64,000 nt of DNA from Odiellus spinosus (GCA_963920705.1 OY987238.1:15742183-15806182), one strand, 5' to 3'. Numbered from the stretch's first letter, positions 24,686 through 36,597 are shown. Numbers and translations are program-made. Notes: generated from the sequence alone by a model not told the origin.

Positions 24686-27592
24686 ATGGATTTTATCTCT
24701 GGATTTTGGAAGGGAGATAAATCGGGAGCGAATAATAAAGAACCGGAGCAAAATAGCGGCGTTCCGGTAGAAGAAATCGCCGCTAAGATTGAAAACACGA
24801 ATTCTAGTAGCCAAGGCTTAGAATCGCCAGCGGGTCTTCCTTCTAGACTGGAAGAAACGTCGGGTCAAAGCGAGATCGAAAGTTCGACTAACGATGAACC
24901 GATAACTATAGACGAAGTATCAGCTGGAGGAAAAGCCGCTCAGTTGCAGGACGTCTCGCACAAAGCTTACGAGTCGGCCAAATATTTTGGAAGTAAGCTT
25001 TACTACGAAGTCCGTTATATAGTTCTAACCTAAACCCCAGTCTTGTCCAGTCAATCTACATTAGGCTGTTTATTTTGCCTAGTTATATTATACTTAAAGA
25101 CAAGTTATTCCCATTCTTTCGAAGGTTTTCTGTATACGGTAGCGGGTAAAGCCGGCCAAAGAGTGTCGGAGACGGCGAAACATTTAAAACACACGGTGGA
25201 AGAGAATGTAAGTTGTAAAGACTTTGGGTTCCCGTTCGATAATGATTTTTAACATTGGGCAGACGCTTCTGGGAGAATTCAATAAGGAACAAGAAGCTTT
25301 TTTGAAGTCTAAAGGTTCGGCGTCCTCGGGTGGCGGTGTTCCCCCTTGGGCTGGATGCGCGGACGAAGATTCTTTGAAAGAGCAAATTCTCTCATTGTCA
25401 GCGGATAAAAGGAATTTTGTGCGCACTCCTCCCGCCGGCGTCTCTTTCCCTTTCAAGTATTTAAACCCCATTAACATTTTTCGAAGGATTAGAGAGTAAT
25501 CGCGTCAGTTTTTGTTTAGCTTCGAAGAAATGTATCCTACAGCCATGGCTGTCCTCCAAGAAGATAAAAATCTTGAAAAAATGCGCTTCGAACTGGTCCC
25601 TAAAATGTAAGAGGAAAGATTAATCACGTTTATATCATCCTAACGGAGTTTAATTCGTCCCTATCTCTATCTCTCTCTCTTGGACAGGGTGACTGAGGAG
25701 AATTTCTGGCGCAATTACTTTTACCGCGTATCGTTAGTCAAACAATCTAGTCAATTGTCTTCCATGACTCAAGAGCGAAGAGGTAAGCAGCCAACCCCAA
25801 TCTTCCCCTTCCAGATTAATCAGATTTGAAATCATTAACGATAGGAAGTAGTCCTGATACGGATGAAAATGATTCCATCGAAGATTCCTCTGACGAAAGT
25901 GTCAAAGGTAAACGCCTTCGGTTATAATTCGACCCTTTCCTTGTAATTGAAAATCTCTTTGAATTTCTAGCGAGAAAAGCTGGCGGTGTCGAAGCGGATT
26001 CTCCCATTGAAACTCCGAGTCATTCAGAATTTGTGAGCGACACTTATTACGCGGACAAAGGCAACGTGTCCGCGGATGAAGTCAAGCGAGGAATGAAACA
26101 GCTTGGCCTTCAAAACAGAACCGGTGAGTTAAACCCCTAGTTTTTCTATAAATTCCGTCCTCCGAGGGTAAAATTAAAAGGGATGATTAATTAGATTAAA
26201 ATCGTGGAATATAATTAACGTTGATTAAGATCTAAAATATTTAAATTTGTTTAATTTCCGCTTGCGTTTAAAAGGTGGTAAATAATGTAAGTTGAGAAAT
26301 TTATTGCCAGATTTTGTTCCGTAATGTGTGTGAACTTTAAAAATGGTCAACGTAATATGGTTTTGAACAACGTTTTTACGAATGTTTAGGCCAATCTTGG
26401 CAAATATCCCTTGGGGGAAATGAATGGGGTCAAATGACCTCGCTTTTTTTAGCGCAATTTGAACTTAACTTTAGACTCTGGCGAAACAATTATTTTTTAA
26501 CGTAAGACTATTTTACAAATTGTATCGAAGAAATGGTCTGACCAATTCATTGGCGATCGTGATGGCTCAGTTCTTCGCTTCCTTTTGTCACGTTCAGGGT
26601 TGACGCAGCTCGGGGGGGAAAGTCAGGCAATTTGAAAATCAACCAAAAAAAGTCCAGAAATTTTAAGAAAATATAAAGTCAGGGCATTTTAAGATATTTT
26701 TAAAAGTCGTGGAATTTTAAGATATTTTTTAAAGGTCAGGGAATTTAAAAATATTTCGAGAAGCCAGGAAATTGCAATGATTTTCCACAGAAAAGATTCT
26801 CAGCTGACTGTCAGGGTTCGTATACGACCTGGAAAACCTGGAAAAGTCAGGGAATTTGGAAATTGGCCCAAAAAGTCAGGGAATTTGGAAATTGGCCCAA
26901 AAAGTCAGGGAATTTGGATAGTGGCCCCAAAGGTCAGGGAAAAGTCAGGGAATTAGAAAATAGCCCAAATGGTCAGAGAAAATAAATATTTTGGTACCAG
27001 TATCAAGGAACTGTTTACGATTGGTTGACCAATCAGTTGTAACCTAATTATTATCAACTGAAAATATTTGCCTAAAGATTCAAATTGTTTCTCATATTCC
27101 GAGTAAACTATCGGCTGACCCCGATGTCAAATAAAATGTGGGAATTGCTAGCGGCTCAAGCTCGTAAGAATATATTCGTGAAAAAAGTATTAAAATTGGT
27201 CAGGGAAATTATTTAGAAATGGTCAGGGAAAAAGCTGGAATATTCAGGGAATTTGAATCAGAAAAAACTGTGCCAACCCTGTTATATTTGTCATCATTTT
27301 TTCCCTAAAATCTGTGTAACTAGCCATTACGACGTCCCCATTTTGGTTCCGGTTTTATTTTTAAACTTGAATCGGTTCTTGTAAAATATTTTACCTCGTT
27401 TGTAAAATATTTTAAGCGGAGGAAGATTGGGAGGAGGAACTCCAGCGCGAATTGAAGGAGTACGAAGTGGTGACTGCGGGAATCGCCACTGATGACCCGG
27501 AAATGGACGCTGATTGGGAAGAAAGAGTCACGCTGGAATCCGATCGTCCCTCCTCCAATTTATCCGCCGAGAAACAAAATGCAAACGGATAG
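24686..27592 (+). CDS. SYAP1: Synapse-associated protein 1 (SYAP1/Sap47), BSD-domain protein
   Basis: Eight exons in phase: 24686-24992, 25125-25207, 25263-25456, 25520-25606, 25688-25782, 25845-25907, 25971-26123 and 27417-27592; 385 aa (human SYAP1 is 352). Recognised blocks in order: an acidic, Ser-rich N terminus; a helical [19 protein letters not shown] segment; [15 protein letters not shown]; the strongly conserved [20 protein letters not shown]; the BSD domain (about residues 198-245) with [33 protein letters not shown] and the Phe-Trp pair; a SEFVSD motif; and an acidic tail with [16 protein letters not shown]. Mammalian SYAP1 (BSTA) promotes mTORC2-dependent Akt phosphorylation, and fly Sap47 is a nerve-terminal protein. 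The catalogue of exons is unambiguous because every junction is GT-AG and joins matching blocks. Seven introns: six of 55-132 bp, and the last 1293 bp long because it contains a CAGGG-ended repeat block. Confidence 0.95.
26597..27283. mobile_element. CAGGG-ended repeat block in SYAP1 intron 7
   Basis: It starts with CAGGGTTGACGCAGCTCG and ends GTGCCAACCCTG at about 27283. A second internal start, CAGGGTTCGTATACGACCTG, at 26813 suggests a nested or composite element. The interior has repeated GTCAGGGAATTTGGAAATTG units spaced about 35 bp apart. It accounts for most of this intron's unusual length relative to the other six. Confidence 0.6.
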
Positions 27593-27693
27593 AATTAACT
27601 TTTTCTCGTTATTTAGGTTTTAAGCCTTTGCTATTTAAATTCCGCTCTATTTTGGAGATTTCGTTGATATTCCGTTAGTGGCGAGACGCCTTA

Positions 27694-27699
27694 AATAAA
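27694..27699 (+). terminator. Poly(A) signal candidate for SYAP1
   Basis: AATAAA lies 102 bp after the SYAP1 stop codon, followed by A- and G-rich sequence. It is the first such hexamer downstream. Confidence 0.55.
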
Positions 27700-28315
27700 A
27701 AGGGGGAAACCGTTACGATAAATACAGAGAGAAGATTTTGAATTTATTTTCAGTGTCAAAAAAACTGAGATGTTTTAAACATTTTGGCCTTTAAATTAAT
27801 TAAATTAAGTTTAGTGATTCCCAAAATAAATTCAAAATCCATTTTTAGCTTCGAGTTTCCCTTTAAAAAGGGAAAGACGGAGAATTGACCTTAGTTTTTA
27901 AGCAATTCCTTCAAAATTGACATCATTTTTTTAGAATTATCTCGAAAATTGATGAAAATAAGGTTATTTTGGACCCTAGGCTTAACCAGGATCCGCGGGG
28001 AATTGGCGTTACGCTTCAATTTCACTTTAAATCCCAACTAAGTCTATTTTAAGTCTATTTTAAAGGGATAATGAAGATGGGGAGAATAGTTTTTAATCAA
28101 TTAAGAGCCTGCTTAAATTATAATTAGATTTTATCGCAAACTCACCAAAGTTTCCAAGTTATTCCGCTGTTAGTTAATAAAGTTCCTATTTCAGTCCTCG
28201 TTAGGACTAACAACCTTTTCAAACAAATGGTAAAATTTGCGGAATATCTCGGGCAAAGAAAAGAACATTTTAAAACAGCTTAGTTAAGTTTTAACCAAAT
28301 ACAATTTTTACCAAT

Positions 28316-28423
28316 GTTCTTGGTGAGTTTTAGTTAATAGCTTTTACCCAAGTTCTTGGTGAGTTTTAGTTAATAGCTTTTAATAAAGTTCTTGGTGAGT
28401 TTTGTTTAAGGAAATTTCAGTTA
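28316..28423. repeat. Three tandem copies of a 36-bp unit
   Basis: GTTCTTGGTGAGTTTTAGTT followed by AATAGCTTTTA starts at 28316, 28352 and 28388. The third copy is truncated after GGTGAGTTTTG. Each copy contains a GGTGAGTT splice-donor-like sequence. Confidence 0.8.
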
Positions 28424-29445
28424 AATTTTTACATCAAACTCTCTTTGAGTTTTAGTAGAATTTTTACCGACTCTCTCCGTGAATTATTGTAAATATTTTA
28501 GCAAATCTATTTGTAAATTAAGCGTAAATCGGTTGCTATTTTTATTTAAGGGTATTTTCAAGGCTCTCTTAATTGATTTTAAACAATTAACTCGTCTTCA
28601 TTCCGGGTTTAATAGTCGATTTAAATGTCGTATCATTCTTCCAAATTTGGTCAATTTTCTCTAAACTTCTCTTTCCCTTTAAATAAGGCCCGCTTTTTTG
28701 TCAAGCACTATGACACTATTAGACGAACGGCTTTTCTTCCGGCACTTTTTTTAAAGATTCCACGAGTAGATTTTAATCGATAACAGAAAGCGTAGTTTAG
28801 CTCGCGTCTAAAAACTTTAATCTGGGTTTAATTTCTTTCCGGACTAAAATGTTTAATTTCAAGTTTCGGGCAACAAATTCTAGCCCCCCCCCCCTCTTCC
28901 CCTCCTCCCTCGCAGTCTCTATATCGTTGGTAAAATCGTCTTTGTACCGCCCAATCAAACCCTCTATAGCCGCGAAAGCAAAACCCAAATTTCCACGCGT
29001 CTAATCCGCGCGTTAAAGAATTTTGTCGTTTAGTCGAGGTCGCGATGGGTTTGAAGAATGCGGTATTTGATCCTCGGACTTTGGTCCGAATGTTTATCTC
29101 TTCGTCTTCTGAACAATTTTCTTTTCTCGCAAACTTTTGACGTTGTCCGTACCGACCAATAAATGGGAAAAGCAAATTCCAAGAAACTATAGCGTGATAT
29201 AATAAATAATTCCTCGTTTCATAATCGCTGTATAAATTAAGAAGAAACAAAACACGTATCGTATTTTATCGTTTCGTAGGTTTTTATTAATACCTAAGTT
29301 TCCAAAACTCCTCATTCTCGCGACAAATATAATCACAATTTAAAATATTTCCATTTTAATAATAATTTCAATCCAATCTGATGGAAGATTAATTTTTATT
29401 CCTAGTTTAAAGGACTAGGGACACCCGTTATTTTCTAAAAGCGCG

Positions 29446-29552
29446 TGTTAAGCCTAAAACTTAAAAAGTGTTAAGCCTAAAACTTATAAAGTGTTAAGCC
29501 TAAAACTTATAGTGTTAAGCCTAAAACTTATAAAGTGTTAAGCCTAAAACGT
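29446..29552. repeat. Tandem GTGTTAAGCCTAAAACTTATAA units
   Basis: Five copies with a 23-bp period (one of 20 bp). The core TTAAGCCTAA is also scattered singly in this window, for example at 3748, 29755-29775 and 33835. Confidence 0.85.
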
Positions 29553-30401
29553 TCTAAGTTTTAAGCTTAAAAACACCATTTAAAAAATAACTTTGATAAC
29601 TCTATGACGGGTAATTGACGCGATCGTGATGTCATTAGGACACTTCACCCGAATTCAACTTGAAGATTGTTTAGGTTTAAAAATATTAATATTGGGTATC
29701 AGGTTAAGCCGACCGTTAGTTGAGAGATAGTTGAAATACAAGCCAATAGTTCGTTAAGCCTAATTATATTTTAAGCCTAAATCGAATCTATTTCGCAGTC
29801 TTAAGATCGCATTTACTTCTTAGTCAAAACTTTTTTAAAAGTTTTGAAACCCTAAATATCAGACTTCTTTAAATTGTTGCGCGCAAATATGTCGCGTCAA
29901 TTTGGAGTTTTGAAATATTGTTTTAATTATATCGTTAAATATGTAACATTTCATAGTATAAATAAATATAAGAGTTTAAGTGTTAATACGCAAATATAGA
30001 CTTAAAATAATACATTTTATCGTTGTTAATTATACCTACGAACTCATTGTTCTAGTATCTCATAAAAAAAGCTACCTTATCAACTGATAATAACTAATTT
30101 CAACAATTTTATTTTCCCTTAAAAAGATAGTTAGGCCGATTTATAATTTAGATAATTTATAGTTTGAGTAGCGCGCGTTAAAGATAATGAATAAAAAAAA
30201 ATGTAGCTTCATTCTCCCTTTGAAAAATAATCTTAATTTTGCTCATGATTGAATAGAAGCCCAGATAATAACAATATTTCGCCAGATTATGTTTATTATT
30301 TCCAAAACCTTGACTTATTCAACTATTCAGTTTTAATTCACTCGCGTTTAAAATTAATTTAAATCTAATTAATTTAATCAATTAAATTAGCGCCCGGAAA
30401 T

Positions 30402-31034
30402 ATGTTAACGAGAATATTCTTGTTTTCTTGTATTTTAACTCCATTTATTTCCGCCAAAATCGTACCTTTCAAACCTTGCGGTAAAATTATTAGTCAAATT
30501 AATTATTAATCTAATAGTTAAAGTAATAATTAACCGGATTTTAAGGTGGTAAGACGCTTCGAGTGTCCGTAGAGCCGTGCGACGCCGAGACCTGTTCTTT
30601 CCAGAGACTCGGGAAAAGTAATTTCAAAATAACCTTCGTCTCCAGTCAGTAAATATTTAAATTTAAATTAAAGGGAGAATGAAACGCGTAAATATTTAGT
30701 TTTTATTTGATTCTCTCAGATCAAAATAGCGAGAACGCGACTCTCTGGTTCAAAGTCGCTTACCAGGGTCTAGAGGTTCCCCTTTTTAATTTCGATATGG
30801 ACGCCTGTTTTGGCAAAAATATTCGCTGTCCAATCATCGAGGGTTCCACCCTGCTGTTGGAACATCAGCTCGAAATGGAGGATTTTTTCCCACCCGTAAA
30901 AGACGTAAAATTATATATTTTAAATAATAATCTAAAGAATGCGTTTTCAGACGCGTTCCGCTATGACCATCCAATTGGACGGAGACCAGGGAATCGTCTT
31001 TTGCGTCGTAATCCCCGTTTTAATTACCAATTAA
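30402..31034 (+). CDS. NPC2: NPC2-like secreted sterol-binding protein (ML domain)
   Basis: Four small exons in phase: 30402-30480, 30546-30644, 30720-30895 and 30951-31034, giving 145 aa (human NPC2 is 151). Residues 1-18 form a hydrophobic signal peptide ending ISA before KIVPFKPC. All six cysteines expected for the three disulphides are present in order: FKPC, VEPC, ETC, DACFG, IRCP and VFCVV. The PLFNFDMDACFGKNIRCPI segment aligns with the vertebrate PFPIPEPDGCKSGINCPI loop, and the end FCVVIPVLI matches FCWEIPVQI. One N-glycosylation sequon (Asn65-Ala-Thr) is visible. NPC2 proteins carry cholesterol in the lysosome lumen to NPC1; invertebrate paralogues also bind other lipids or odorants. 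The ATG at 30402 is the first in the frame that gives a signal peptide. The three introns are 65, 75 and 55 bp. Most exons are shorter than 60 codons, so this gene is easy to miss. Confidence 0.94.
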
Positions 31035-31271
31035 ATACCATTTGAAATAATTTTTAAATAATTAAAAAGTATTTTTGCCAATGAAACACAAGCTTTACAA
31101 TTATCGCGATTTAGATTAGCAAGGAAACAGAGTATTCTTGATAAATATTCAACTTTATTTCTATTTTCGTTACAATTTAACGAAAAAAGCCTTAAAATTT
31201 AGAATTGTCGAAGCATTATACCGTTAGATAGCCCCTCGAAATATCTAGTCGTCGACTTGTAATTTCGTTTT
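31035..31271. other. Convergent 3' region between NPC2 and P450
   Basis: Only 237 bp separate the two stop codons. TTTATT at 31154-31159 is AATAAA on the minus strand and would end the P450 transcript 113 nt after its stop codon. No canonical AATAAA follows NPC2 on the plus strand within this space; GATAAA at 31139 is a possible variant. The two 3' UTRs probably meet or overlap. Confidence 0.5.
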
Positions 31272-33077
31272 TCAATCGGAACTAGTTTCCCTATTTCGTA
31301 AGGTGATATGAACGCCGTATTTAGCGCTCATTAGAATGGAAGAACAAGCCAGAGTTAAAGGAACTTCCGTTTTGGGTCCTGGCACCAATTTGAAAGACTT
31401 GAGCATCTTGATGATGGCCAATTTCATCTCTAGTTGGGCGAATCTGAGTCCGATGCAGTTTCTAGGTCCTAGTCCGTACGCCAGAAAAGCTCCCGTTTTC
31501 AAGTTACCCTTGTTTTCGGGCGCGAATCTCTCGGGGTCGAAGGTTTCGGGGTCAGGCCATAGTTCGGGATCGTGATGAAGTTGCCAAACGGGGGCTTGAA
31601 CCACGACGCCGGCTGGAATGAAGACGTTGCCGAAACGAGTGTCTTTCGCCGCCGTCCGTAGCATGAAGTGAGGAACCACCGGGTACAATCTGACGTTCGC
31701 AAAAACCTTAGTTAGGTTAGTTCATTTTTGCAATGGGAGGAGCTAGAATTACCTGAGCGTTTCGTTGATGACCTGGTCGAGGTAAGACAAGGCGTGCGCT
31801 TCGTCGTAGGACGGTCTGTCCACGTCTTTTAGCTTGCCCACGATTTCCTGGTAGAGTTTTTCTTGAATTTCTTGGTGGACTGTCAGGACGTAGAATACGA
31901 AGCCCAGGGTAGTGGCCGTCGTCTCGTAACCGGCCAATAGGAAGAGATGAGCGTTCGCTATGACCTCCCTATCCGTTAAGGTACGCTTCTTATCGCTAAA
32001 AGAACCAGTTACTTTTTAAGTTAAACTTGGACGTATTTAATTTCGCTTACTCGGAGTTTTTGGCGGAAGTGTCCGTGTCTTCGGCGTCCAATAGTAATTG
32101 TAGAATGTCAATTCTCTTACTGGCTTCTTTGCGCCTGATGGCGATGACCTTGGTCAAATTTAGAACAATCATGTCCGTCAATTTTCCGGCGGTCAAGTAT
32201 CGATTAACCAATACCAAAGGATAGCCGATGACTGGAAAGGCAATGGCCGCTTTCAAGACGGGATTCAAGACGTATCTGAAGGAGAGGAGGCCATCAATTA
32301 GATTCGTTCCCGTATCTCGACGTCCAATCTTACCTGAAGTATTCGCGAACGGACAAGAGGAAGGGGTCGCTGGAATTGCGTTGGCAATCGACGTTGAGGG
32401 CTAAAGCGCATTGGGCGATGACGTCTAGAGTTAAGGCTTGCACTTTCTCCACGATGTTAATCTCCTGGTCCGTTAGTTTGGACAATACTTCGATCATGGT
32501 GTCGGTTTGATCGTTCATGGCCCCCGTTAGCAATCTCAGTTTGCCGCTACTGAACGCCGGCGTCAACAAACTTCTGGTGTCGCGCCATTTCTTTCCTTTG
32601 GCCAACAGCACGCTTTCGGACGTCGGTTCGAAGGGGAGCGAAAAGTTCTGTCTAAAGAACGACGATGAAAGCGACAATTACGAGGTTGTTCTTCGAGTCA
32701 TCGTCGTCGTGTACGAACCTGTTTGTAAAATCGTTGAAATTTCTTATCATAATCTCCTTCATAATGTCGGCGTCTTTGATGATCATGGAGGCTTGTCGCC
32801 CGAAGAAGAAGCCGAAGACGTTCCCGTATTGCCGTATCCATTCGCTGATGGTCTCGTGGGGCATCCGCCCACCCGCCCTGTACGACAGAATGTGGCCGAA
32901 GAAGGCGACCGGCTCTGGACCCGGAATTCCGTGTCTTTTGAAAAGTTGGAATGCCCGTCGATTCTCGATCACCAGATAGACCAACCAGACGATCAGCGAG
33001 GCTACCAGGACTTGGGAAAAGCTAAGGTCGCGCAAGTAACTCCAAACTATGCCGACTTTCACGAAATTCCCCGCCAT
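31272..33077 (-). CDS. Cytochrome P450, CYP3 clan
   Basis: Five exons on the minus strand: 33077-32719, 32651-32334, 32275-32051, 31995-31753 and 31689-31272; 520 aa, the usual length. Features in order: an N-terminal membrane anchor (about residues 22-38); the proline hinge GIPGPEP; helix C WRDTR; the I-helix oxygen-binding AGYETT (322-327); ExxR as E379-T-L-R382; PERF (434-437); and the haem-binding loop YGLGPRNCIG with the axial Cys460. The GIPGP and LSYRAGG start, FGxGPRNCIGxRFA context and C-terminal region resemble CYP3A/CYP6-type enzymes. It is an endoplasmic-reticulum monooxygenase using NADPH-P450 reductase; the substrate cannot be told. The first haem-loop residue is Tyr453 where Phe is usual. 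All four introns are 55-67 bp and all are phase 2. No pseudogene signs are visible. Confidence 0.95.
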
Positions 33078-35635
33078 AATAGAACCCGGCTGGTAAGTGA
33101 GCCGATTAGTATTCCTCCTAGTAAAAAATATTTCGTGGAAGGGATAAGGAATTTAGAAAGTGAAACTTTAACCTCGGTCCTTTACCATCTTGTTAATCGA
33201 GGGATGGACCAAAGTCCGGAATAAAATGGTTAAGCCTATCTTCCCGGTAAGTTTTAATTTGATATTTTAATTTGTAAATTCGTTTAGCGCTGGATTAGGC
33301 CCGTTTAATTAATAAAAACAATCTCTAAAGGTTTCATTCTCCCTTTAATTCAGACACTCTCGCTAGAATTGGTAGTTTCGTTCGCGAAGCTCGTTTGTAA
33401 AATATAGAGAGGCCAGTCTATTATAAAGAGGACCTCTCTGTGGTATTTCTTGGTTCGAGAAAGTTCATTAACCCTTAGAAGTAATATCCAAAAAAAATAA
33501 ACGAAAATTTCAAGTTCAATTTTTTTCCTTATTAGTAATCTAAATCTTAATTGGTTAGTTTTTAATCGAAACGCTTACCTTTATTGCTAATTTTCCTTCT
33601 TAACGCAGGAAGTTTATTTTAAAATTGTTTCTAAATTTTTTAACAAACTCTAGGCGTTTTAATTTTCGACTTACTTTGAAAAATACCAGTTCGGAATGGA
33701 CGTTTCCGAAATAGGAACGTCTTCTTACGAGAGATCGAACTTGGCGTCAAAGGGAGGCTGAAAAGGAAAATCAAATTCGCCCAATTAGACTTTTTGCCGT
33801 AAGGGGAACAACGAGGAAAAAACTTCGAGTTTGTTAAGCCTAATTTAAAAATAAGATCCTTGTTAAGCCCGCGTATAATTTAATATTGTTCGTCTCACTC
33901 GCGAATTAGGCCTATTTTAACCTTTGAAGTAAAATTGGGCGAAATGTTTTTACCCCCGAAAAATTACCACCGTAATTAATAAAGTCTTTAATATATTTTT
34001 GGGTGCTGATTTTAATTTTGCGGCTAGCTTCGTATTAAAGGCTATAAATCTCGTAATAAGCCTCCTCCTTTTTTTTTTTTTTTTTTTTTTTTTTTCTTCT
34101 GTAACTTCCGGTGAAAGTTATTTTTTTAAAATACGTATTTGTTAAAACTGATTGTTGATTTTAACCTCGTTACCCAAACACTGGTTAAGAAATAAAGTTT
34201 TTCAACAAGAATAGGAATAATTAAACTTAAAAGCTATCTCTTTTGCGGAAAGACGGTAAACAATTTCTACCGCCCAGATTCTGGAGGATTCTAAATATTT
34301 ATTATTATCAGCCCTGGCAAACGCTAGTTTTTTAATTATATTATTTGAAAATATACTAAGGGTGACTAATAATCGGACGAGTTTAGTTATTGAAGACTGG
34401 TCCGTAGAACAACTAGTTAAAGAAATGGATTTATATTTCTAGACCTCGTTCAACGGTATGTACCGGAAGCAAGTGGTAGTTTTGGCGCGTATTTTCAAAC
34501 ACATAGGACCCTTTTAAATTAAAGTTCAATCGCTTTTTAAAAGCGGAATAAACTATTTTATACAATTTATTTGCATTAAATACGTATTTAATTATAATTT
34601 TATAGACATATTACAAATTTTTACTAAAAATCCAGAAAAAGGTAACGTTTTCATCCTAGGTTTTCTATTTCTCCATCGCAATTACGCGGCCATCTTGTTA
34701 GGCCTATTTGATTAAGCAGACAATGTTTACAATTATAGAGCTTCGCTATTGGCTAGAAAAGATACTCCAAATTGTTTATGGAGTATAAACACGAGTAATT
34801 GAACTGACAACGCGATAAGGCGAGTGGGATTTTTGAAACGTTTACGTAATTTATTTATTAACACGGTGTATTATAAACATGGAAAAATGGGAGCAGATTC
34901 CCTTTTATATTGCCGTTACGTTACACACTAACTAAATAATTAGGATTTTATATCTGTACATTTAGGACATTTATCGGACTATGCCCAGTGTGAAATGCTT
35001 TTTAGGGAAAGGTGTTTTTTTAAATTGGCCTATTTTTGGCTTAAAGTCCTACTTTAAAGCGAGCTTTAATGTTTTTTATCAATGGGTATAAAGTAATATC
35101 ATTATCAAATATTTGGTTATTTGCGAGTCAGCCGTCGTCACGTCCAGCCGGTGTTTCTCAGAGGACAATGGAAGAATGGAGCGATGGAACGAAGGAATTA
35201 TCAGGATGGAAGGAGTACCTTGGTATTTTAGGGAAAGGTTTAATGTAATATTTGAGCAGTCAAATTAAAGACTGTGTTTAATTCCGCGTTGCCCTTATGT
35301 GGTCAATTAGTAACCACTCGATACCTTGTTCTTTTCACGTTTAATCAAAACAAAGGCCTAGTTTTGACTAAACGAAAGACAAGTGCATTTTTAAACTAAA
35401 TATCTATCTGCTGCGGATATTTAGTTTTCACCCTTTGACCCATCGCTAGTTTCAAATATATACGGAGTTTATAACTGTTAAAGTGGTATAAATTTTTATT
35501 CATTATTTTGTGTGAATGGTTTCGAGTTTGCGCAAACTCACTTATAGTATTTTACTAGTTCCTAATAGAATATAATTACTAATTGACTTTGGTAGTTGAG
35601 TTTTTATTTTCCAGTTCCTGTCAGCGGTCCCTCGC
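33078..35635. other. Spacer upstream of P450, nothing recognised
   Basis: AT-rich, with a 27-nt T run near 34070-34096 and one reverse AAAGGGAGAATGAA motif at 33333-33348. A long plus-strand frame (32517-33224) that reaches into it is the antisense shadow of P450 exons 1-2. The P450 promoter should lie just right of 33077; no TATA box is evident. Confidence 0.5.
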
Positions 35636-35637
35636 AG

Positions 35638-36490
35638 TTTGCCGATGCCATCAGCTCTCCTCTGTGCCGTCGCATTCAGTCCAGAGATGTTCAGTGTTCG
35701 ACCGAATCGTCTAGATGTCATCGAGTTGAGTGGAGCTTCCGTATCTTCAGCGAGGGACTGATAACAGGCAATAATCGTTCCAAATGTCATTTCAAATCTA
35801 CCAGATTGTAATTTGTGCTTTTTTTTCAATTTGCAGGAGGCCATCAGCGAGTCACGCCTGTCCAGTCAGTCCGAGCGCCTTCCAAGTCGAGAGACACATT
35901 CAGTGCCTGACGTTCATTCACGCCTGCCCATTCAATCCGAACGGAGACATTCAGTGCCTGACAATTCATCTCGGCCGTTGAGTGGAGCTTCCGTATCTTC
36001 AGCGAGGGACCGATAACAGGCAATAATCGTTCCAAATGTCATTTCAAATCTACCAGATTGTAACTTGTGCCTTTTTTTTTTTTTCTTCAATTTGCAGGAG
36101 GCCATCAGCGAGTCACGCCTGTCCAGTCAGTCCGAGCGCATTCCAACTCGAGGGAGACATTCAGTGCCTGACGTTCATTCACGCCTGTCCATTCAATCCG
36201 AGCGCCTTCCAACTCTGAGACATTCAGTGCCTGACAATTCATCTCGGCCGTTGAGTGGAGCTTCCGTATCTTCAGCGAGGGACTGATAACAGGCAATAAT
36301 CGTTCCAAATGTCATTTCAAATCTACCAGATTGTAATTTGTGCTTTTTTTTTTCCTTCAATTTGCAGGAGGCCATCAGCGAGTCACGCCTGTCCATTCAG
36401 TCCGAGCGCCTTCCAACTCGAGAGAGACGTTCAGTGCCTGACAATTCATCTCGACCGTTTGCCGAAGGTCATCAGCCACAAGTCCGGAGA
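35638..36490 (+). repeat. Exon-like tandem array, three copies plus a degenerate one
   Basis: Unit length is about 261-270 bp. Each full copy has a T-rich tract, the acceptor CAATTTGCAG (AG at 35836, 36097 and 36367) and then an open segment starting GAGGCCATCAGCGAGTCACG. From the acceptor to a shared CTTCC/GTATCT donor-like site, copies 1 and 2 measure 156 and 168 nt, both multiples of three, and read EAISESRLSSQSERL... with repeated HSVPD and LS(S/I)QSER motifs. Copy 3 continues open to a stop near 36597. A shorter, shifted copy precedes them (35638-35740). Inside each unit a 60-bp subrepeat (CATTCAGTGCCTGAC, TCCGAGCGCCTTCCAAC) is also duplicated. It is either a minisatellite that happens to keep splice signals, or a gene built from duplicated phase-0 exons. 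No family is recognised. Confidence 0.55.
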
Positions 36491-36597
36491 TGTTGGGTGT
36501 CCGAAGTCAGCGTCCCTTTGGCGCCGGTGTGCGAAGCTTTGAGACGAACAAGGACTATGTGCGAGGGAAGTGGTGTTTTTTATGGTTTGATATGAGG

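Larger units (their letters stand above)
27700..30401. other. Spacer between SYAP1 and NPC2, tandem repeats
   Basis: Contains a three-copy 36-bp array (28316-28423), a five-copy array of GTTAAGCCTAAAAC units (29446-29552), an 11-nt C run (28884-28894) and two AAAGGGA(T/G)AATGAA-type motifs (28059-28076, and reverse at 30208-30223). A 140-codon minus-strand frame (29250-28828) and an overlapping 63-codon frame have no recognisable similarity or splice support. Confidence 0.5.

Noticed and set aside
28828..29250. 140-codon minus-strand frame before NPC2
   Set aside because: No family recognised, contains a poly-Gly/Glu segment from a C run, and no splice partner or start context is convincing.
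32517..33224. Longest open frame of the window (235 codons, plus strand)
   Set aside because: It lies antisense to P450 exons 1-2, which have the full motif set and consistent splicing; the plus frame has no recognisable features.
34070..34096. 27-nt T run as retroposon poly(A) tail (minus strand)
   Set aside because: No retroposed coding sequence, SINE promoter boxes or target duplication found next to it.
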